From contig CALYLO010000001.1 of assembly GCA_944800085.1 (NCBI GenBank), positions 1,637,001-1,701,000 of the forward strand: a stretch of DNA of 64,000 nucleotides, written 5' to 3'. Source of the stretch: Paenibacillus melissococcoides. Lineage in GTDB: Bacteria > Bacillota > Bacilli > Paenibacillales > Paenibacillaceae. Shown in pieces: positions 60,038 through 64,000 of this stretch; positions within the stretch are counted from its first letter, which is position 1; the number at the start of each line of letters is the position of its first letter. The position numbers and the translations under genes were made by a program. The notes beneath the pieces were generated by a model. The model was not told where the DNA came from. It saw only the letters and a program-made list of their open reading frames with translations, and searched no databases.

Positions 60038-62549
60038 GTGAGTCATCCGATTTATGAATTCGTGGAAACGGACGAGGCATTGCCCTTCGATGTGTCGCTG
60101 AACAGCGTGAACTACGTGCCGAATCACTGGCATAACAGCATGGAAATCATCTTCGTTCTGCGGGGCAACCTGGAAGCGACGGTCAATCAGCGGAAATATT
60201 CTTTGTCCGAAGGGGATGTGCTGCTGATCAATCAAGGCCATGTGCACGAGGTCATTGGGCTGGACGTCAATATCATTGCGACGTTTCTGATCCCGTTCAA
60301 GTATATGAAGGATAACGTGAACGGCGTCGAAGCCATCAATTTCGCCTGCTATTCGGGGGAGGCCAGCAAGGAGGAGAAGCTGGCGCTGGACCGCATACGC
60401 CAATGCTTGGCAGAGATGGTGCAGTTGAAGCATAAAAAGGGGGAGGGCTACGAGCTCGACATGCAGGCGCGCATGCTGAGCGTGTTTTCCATCCTCCTGA
60501 AGCAATTCAAGCGGCCCGCGATGGAAGGCGCAATGAATGAGAAGTATATGGACCGAATGCTGCGCATCATTACCTTTATCGACGAGCATTATCAGGAGCC
60601 GATCACGCTGCAGGCGATCGCCGAGCGCGAATATTTGTCGGTGCCGTATTTGTCCAAATTTTTCAGCGAGAACATCGGCCTGAACTTTCAGGCTTATCTG
60701 ACCAGCATCCGCTTGAAAAATACCGTCGAGGATTTACTGCGGCATGCCGACGCGCCGATCGCGGACCTCGCCATGCATCACGGATTTCCGAATGCGAAAT
60801 CTTTCTACGCCGCCTTCAAAGCAAAGTATCATATGACGCCCAACGAGTACCGCAGGCAGTACCGGCCGCCGACGGATCATAAGCAAAAGCCTTCGGCCAA
60901 CTATTTGGCGTTCAATCAGTCCAGCGCGCTGGGCATCATCAATCAATATTTGCAGCGCAGCCAATCGCTTGGCTTAGCGGACGATATTCGCGAGGTGGAA
61001 GAGGCCGCCTATGACGTGGACCTGTCCGTCACCGGCGAACCGATCCGGCATACGTGGAAGCAGCTGATCACGATCGGCAAGGCCAAGGAAGGCTTGCATG
61101 CCGATGTTCAGGAGCAGCTCCGGCATGTTCAGCGGATATGCCCCTTCCGCTATTTGCGGTTCCACGGCATCTTCGACGATGAAATGATGGTATATGATGA
61201 GGACGAGGCGGGACAGCCCCGGTTTAATTTCCGGTTCGTGGACCAGTTGTTCGATTTCTTGCTCTCCGTCGGCCTGAAGCCGTTCGTGGAGCTGGGCTTC
61301 ATGCCTTCCTTGCTGGCGGCCGACCCGGGCAAGAAGGTGTTCTACAAAGCAAGCTGCGTCAGCCCGCCGAAATCGATCGACCGCTGGTGGACCGCTTCCT
61401 TCGCCACTGCCTGAACCGTTACGGCGCGGAGGAAGTGGAGACCTGGAGGTTCGAATTCTGGAATGAGCCGGAGCTCCGGACGTTCTGGCCGGGAACGATG
61501 GCGGAATATATGGAGCTGTATTTGCGGACCTATCAGACCTTGAAGGGCGTATCGGAGCGGCTGCGAATCGGCGCGCCCGGGCGGATCATTACCATTCGTT
61601 CGCATCGGCTGAATGACGAATTTTTTGCTTTCTGCCGCAGCAATCAATGCTTGCCTGACTTCATCCCGCTTCATTTCTATCCGCATGACGATATCGAGGA
61701 CATGCTGTACCCCGCCCCGCCGGATCCGCTGCCGCTGCAGCCGTACCGCCGAATTTTGGAGGAGTTCATCGGGATTTCCCCGAATCCGGATTTTTTGCGG
61801 GATATGCTGGCGCGCGAGATGGAACTGCTTGCCGAGCATGGGCTGTCCGATAAGGAATTGGTGCTCACGGAATGGAATTCGACCGCCTATCATCGGGAAT
61901 TGACGAATGACACCGTGTATAAGGCGGCCTATCTCGCCAAAAACATTATCGACAATCTGGACCGCATCAGCGGCTTCGGCTACTGGGTGCTGAGCGACAA
62001 TATCGAGGAGACCGCCGCTTCGGCCCATCTGTATCACGGAGGGCTCGGACTGATCGCCCAGCACGGCATTCCGAAGGCCGCGTTCGTGGCGTATGAGCTG
62101 CTGGCCAAGCTCGGAAATCGCCTTCTTGCCCGCGGGGAACGCTACATCGCGACGGCCGGCCGCGGAGGGTATCAGATCCTGACCTTCAATTATTGCCATT
62201 TCGACGACCTGTATGCGATGGGGGATACGTCCTTCATCAACGCCACGAACCGGTACAATGGGTTCAAGGATGAAAAAACGGTAAAAATGCAGCTTGAGTT
62301 AAAAGGAATCCGCCCCGGCAGGTACCGCTGGTCACGCATACGATCAGCCGCAAGCACGGGAGCAGCTATGACCGCTGGGTGGAGATGGGAGCGCCCGACC
62401 CGCTGTCTGCCGAGGATATCGCTTACCTGAAGGCGAATTCCGGTCCCCGGATGCATGTCCAATATGTCGATGTTGAAGACGGCAGGACCTATTTATCGGT
62501 ATTGGAGCCTCACGGGGTGCAGTTGATGGAGCTGATCCCGGTGTACTGA
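60038..62549 (+). pseudogene. AraC regulator fused to a GH39-type glycosidase domain, two frameshifts
   Basis: The N-terminal cupin sensor (NYVPNHWHNSMEIIFVLRGN) is followed by a two-HTH AraC domain near residues 175-275 (ITLQAIAEREYLSVPYLSKF; IADLAMHHGFPNAKSFYAAF), then a glycoside-hydrolase-39-like TIM barrel (WKQLITIGKAKEGL, FRYLRFHGIFDD). Frame 1 fails near 61385-61392; the next segment carries the acid/base FEFWNEPEL and the nucleophile-region LTEWNSTA. A lost C near 62328 moves the end (THTISRKHGSSYDRWVEMGA, LEPHGVQLMELIPVY) into a third frame, stopping at 62549. Intact homologues are ~820-residue regulators with a xylosidase-like sensor. GTG start after GGAGG. Confidence 0.82.
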
Positions 62550-62641
62550 CAATTGGGTCACTTTTTAATCTCGGATCAAGCCGCCGTGAAAGCGTTTCTA
62601 AAAAAGACGTTAAAAATTACTACAGAAGACTATAAATAGCC

Positions 62642-62669
62642 GCCTGTCCCGGAACAGGGGCTTTTTTTT
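62642..62669 (+). terminator. Terminator after the AraC-GH39 gene
   Basis: CCTGT (62643-62647) pairs with ACAGG (62654-62658) in a short hairpin, followed by eight T. Confidence 0.6.
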
Positions 62670-62678
62670 ATAATAGAT

Positions 62679-62694
62679 TTGCAAGCGTTTTCAA
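62679..62694 (+). promoter_or_regulatory. CcpA cre site
   Basis: TTGCAAGCGTTTTCAA fits the cre consensus WTGNAANCGNWWNCAW at every position. It lies 24 bases ahead of the transporter start and just after TATAAT (62669-62674). A weaker cre-like word, GTGAAAGCGTTTCTAA, is at 62586-62601. Carbon catabolite control of the transporter is likely. Confidence 0.75.
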
Positions 62695-62717
62695 CTCTCG
62701 CTTAGGAGGAAATTACG

Positions 62718-64000
62718 ATGGCTGAACCAATGATAAAAGGGCAAGTCCGAACTCCGCTGGGCCGGTTGACGTTCGGCATCATCTTCGGCTATGGCTGCAT
62801 GATGCTCGGACTGATGACTCCGGCAATGCTGCTGCTCACCTTCAAAATGATAGAGGTCGATCCGAACGGCTACACCGCTTCGTACGGCTTAGTCGCCGGC
62901 GTCGGCGCATTCTTCGCCCTGATCGGGAACCCGCTCGGGGGCGCGATCAGCGATCGGACGAACATCTCCTTCGGGCGAAGACGGACATGGATTTTCCTCG
63001 GCCCGCTGGTCGGATGCGCCGCGCTGCTGTGGGTGGGGATGGCCACGGAAATCTGGCAAATCCTGATCGGCTGGGCGGTGGCGCAGTTGTTCTTCAACTT
63101 CGGCATGGCGGCTTATACCGCGCTCATCCCGGATCAGGTCATGGAGGAGAGACAAGGAACGATATCCGGGATTGTCGGGCTCGTCCTGCCGGCGGCCGTA
63201 TGCATCGGCATGGTGCTGATGATGCTGATGAATTCCGCTTCCTCGGACATGAAATGGCTGGTGATTGCGATCATCGGCATTACGGGTCCGATCGTCAGTT
63301 TATTTGTGATTCGCGACGGCAAGGTAGAGATCGTGAAGGCCGAACAGCAGAAGCTGTCGCTCGGCGAGAAAATCAGCAAAATCTATCCGAGCCCAAGAAG
63401 GTTCCCGGAATTCACCTGGGCCATCGTCTCGAAGTTCCTGCTGATGATGGGCTATTGCAGCACGCTGTACTTGACGGTCATGCTGGTGAACCGGATGGGC
63501 TTCACGGAGAGTCAAGCAACGAACAGCGTCGGCGCCTTGAACATTATTTGCCTGATCGCTTCGGCCGTGACAAGTATATTCGGCGGCGTATTGTCCGATA
63601 AATTCAAGAAGCAGAAGCCTTTCCTGTACGGCTCGGCGCTGATAATGGTGTTCGGCATTCTGTTGTATGCCTTTGTGCCTCAATATACGGCATACATTGT
63701 AGCGTCAGCCATCATCGGCCTGGGCTTCGGCTGCTTCAGCGCCGTCGACATGGCATTGGTCGCCCGGATTCTTCCGCGCAAGGAGGATGCGGCCAAAGAC
63801 TTCGGCCTGATGAACGTAGCCAATGCGCTGCCGCAATCGATCGTGCCCGCGATCGCTCCGCTGCTGCTCGGAATCGGCGGCTGGCCGTTCTTCTATATCG
63901 CGTTGGCGCTCTGCGTCGTGCTGGGGATGGCTGCCGTCAAGCCATTGCCGGAAATCGGACAGACAACGAAAGACATCGCATTACCGCATACAGGAGGATT
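62718..64000 (+). CDS. MFS/GPH-type sugar transporter, 3' end outside the window
   Basis: At least 427 residues, twelve-helix type. The start [20 protein letters not shown] follows TTAGGAGGAAAT. The loop 2-3 motif [20 protein letters not shown] is the MFS/GPH signature found in sugar:cation symporters and repeats in the second half as [17 protein letters not shown]. The frame stays open to base 64000 after the last helix (ALPHTGG), so little more than a C-terminal tail should be missing. The upstream cre site and the AraC-GH39 gene suggest uptake of a plant-derived oligosaccharide or xyloside; the substrate is inferred only. Confidence 0.92.
   Translation, partial: MAEPMIKGQVRTPLGRLTFGIIFGYGCMMLGLMTPAMLLLTFKMIEVDPNGYTASYGLVAGVGAFFALIGNPLGGAISDRTNISFGRRRTWIFLGPLVGCAALLWVGMATEIWQILIGWAVAQLFFNFGMAAYTALIPDQVMEERQGTISGIVGLVLPAAVCIGMVLMMLMNSASSDMKWLVIAIIGITGPIVSLFVIRDGKVEIVKAEQQKLSLGEKISKIYPSPRRFPEFTWAIVSKFLLMMGYCSTLYLTVMLVNRMGFTESQATNSVGALNIICLIASAVTSIFGGVLSDKFKKQKPFLYGSALIMVFGILLYAFVPQYTAYIVASAIIGLGFGCFSAVDMALVARILPRKEDAAKDFGLMNVANALPQSIVPAIAPLLLGIGGWPFFYIALALCVVLGMAAVKPLPEIGQTTKDIALPHTGG

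Overview
The window looks like a chromosome segment of a Paenibacillus-type firmicute, fairly G+C-rich. The inference rests on gene content: Bacillus-style adaA-adaB and yerC, AraC proteins fused to other domains, a chitin-targeting LPMO, a dockerin protein, AGGAGG ribosome sites and frequent GTG/TTG starts. No rRNA, tRNA or CRISPR array was seen.

Layout. 1-4.2 kb: a tandem KdpD/Usp-type protein cut by the left edge, a VOC protein and an oxalate-decarboxylase-like bicupin. 4.2-11.6 kb: a Fur-controlled siderophore-uptake locus that has fallen apart. Its AraC-FecB regulator is broken and runs in frame into a membrane acetylhydrolase; two FecCD permeases and an ABC exporter are intact; the ATPase is cut off at a dispersed repeat. 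11.6-16.6 kb: a DNA alkylation repair island (alkA, alkD, adaA, adaB, a radical SAM protein, a truncated 2OG oxygenase). 17-27.7 kb: small secreted and membrane proteins, an A+T-rich MarR/serine-hydrolase pair, a LacI regulator with a HAD phosphatase, and a glycan cluster (pyruvyltransferase, GT4, GT2) with two small Sm-like proteins. 27.9-30.9 kb: a sulfate ABC importer without its ATPase. 31.8-34.3 kb: a secreted DUF4855/cohesin/dockerin protein with a frameshift. 35-42.9 kb: a compact operon taking tyrosine through homogentisate to acetyl-CoA. 43-50.5 kb: a flavin monooxygenase, a relic copy of the thiolase 3' end, an A+T-rich GntR/hydrolase pair with clear operators, an EEP nuclease, wrecked LysR and SDR genes and a nitronate monooxygenase. 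50.8-60 kb: two complete IS4-family elements, each with 9-bp target duplications inside repeat DNA, flanking an LPMO, an aldehyde dehydrogenase lacking its catalytic Glu, and a glycine-riboswitch-controlled amino-acid symporter. 60-64 kb: a frameshifted AraC-GH39 gene and a cre-preceded MFS/GPH transporter cut by the right edge.

The strongest overall signal is gene decay. About fourteen genes carry frameshifts, in-frame TAG codons, truncations or deletions, next to active-looking IS elements and a dispersed repeat family. No single clearly new multi-gene system was found. The most unusual items are the tandem KdpD-Usp protein without a kinase, the in-frame regulator/hydrolase join, the repeat family used as an IS landing site, the Glu-to-Val aldehyde dehydrogenase, and the glycan cluster with Sm-like proteins.
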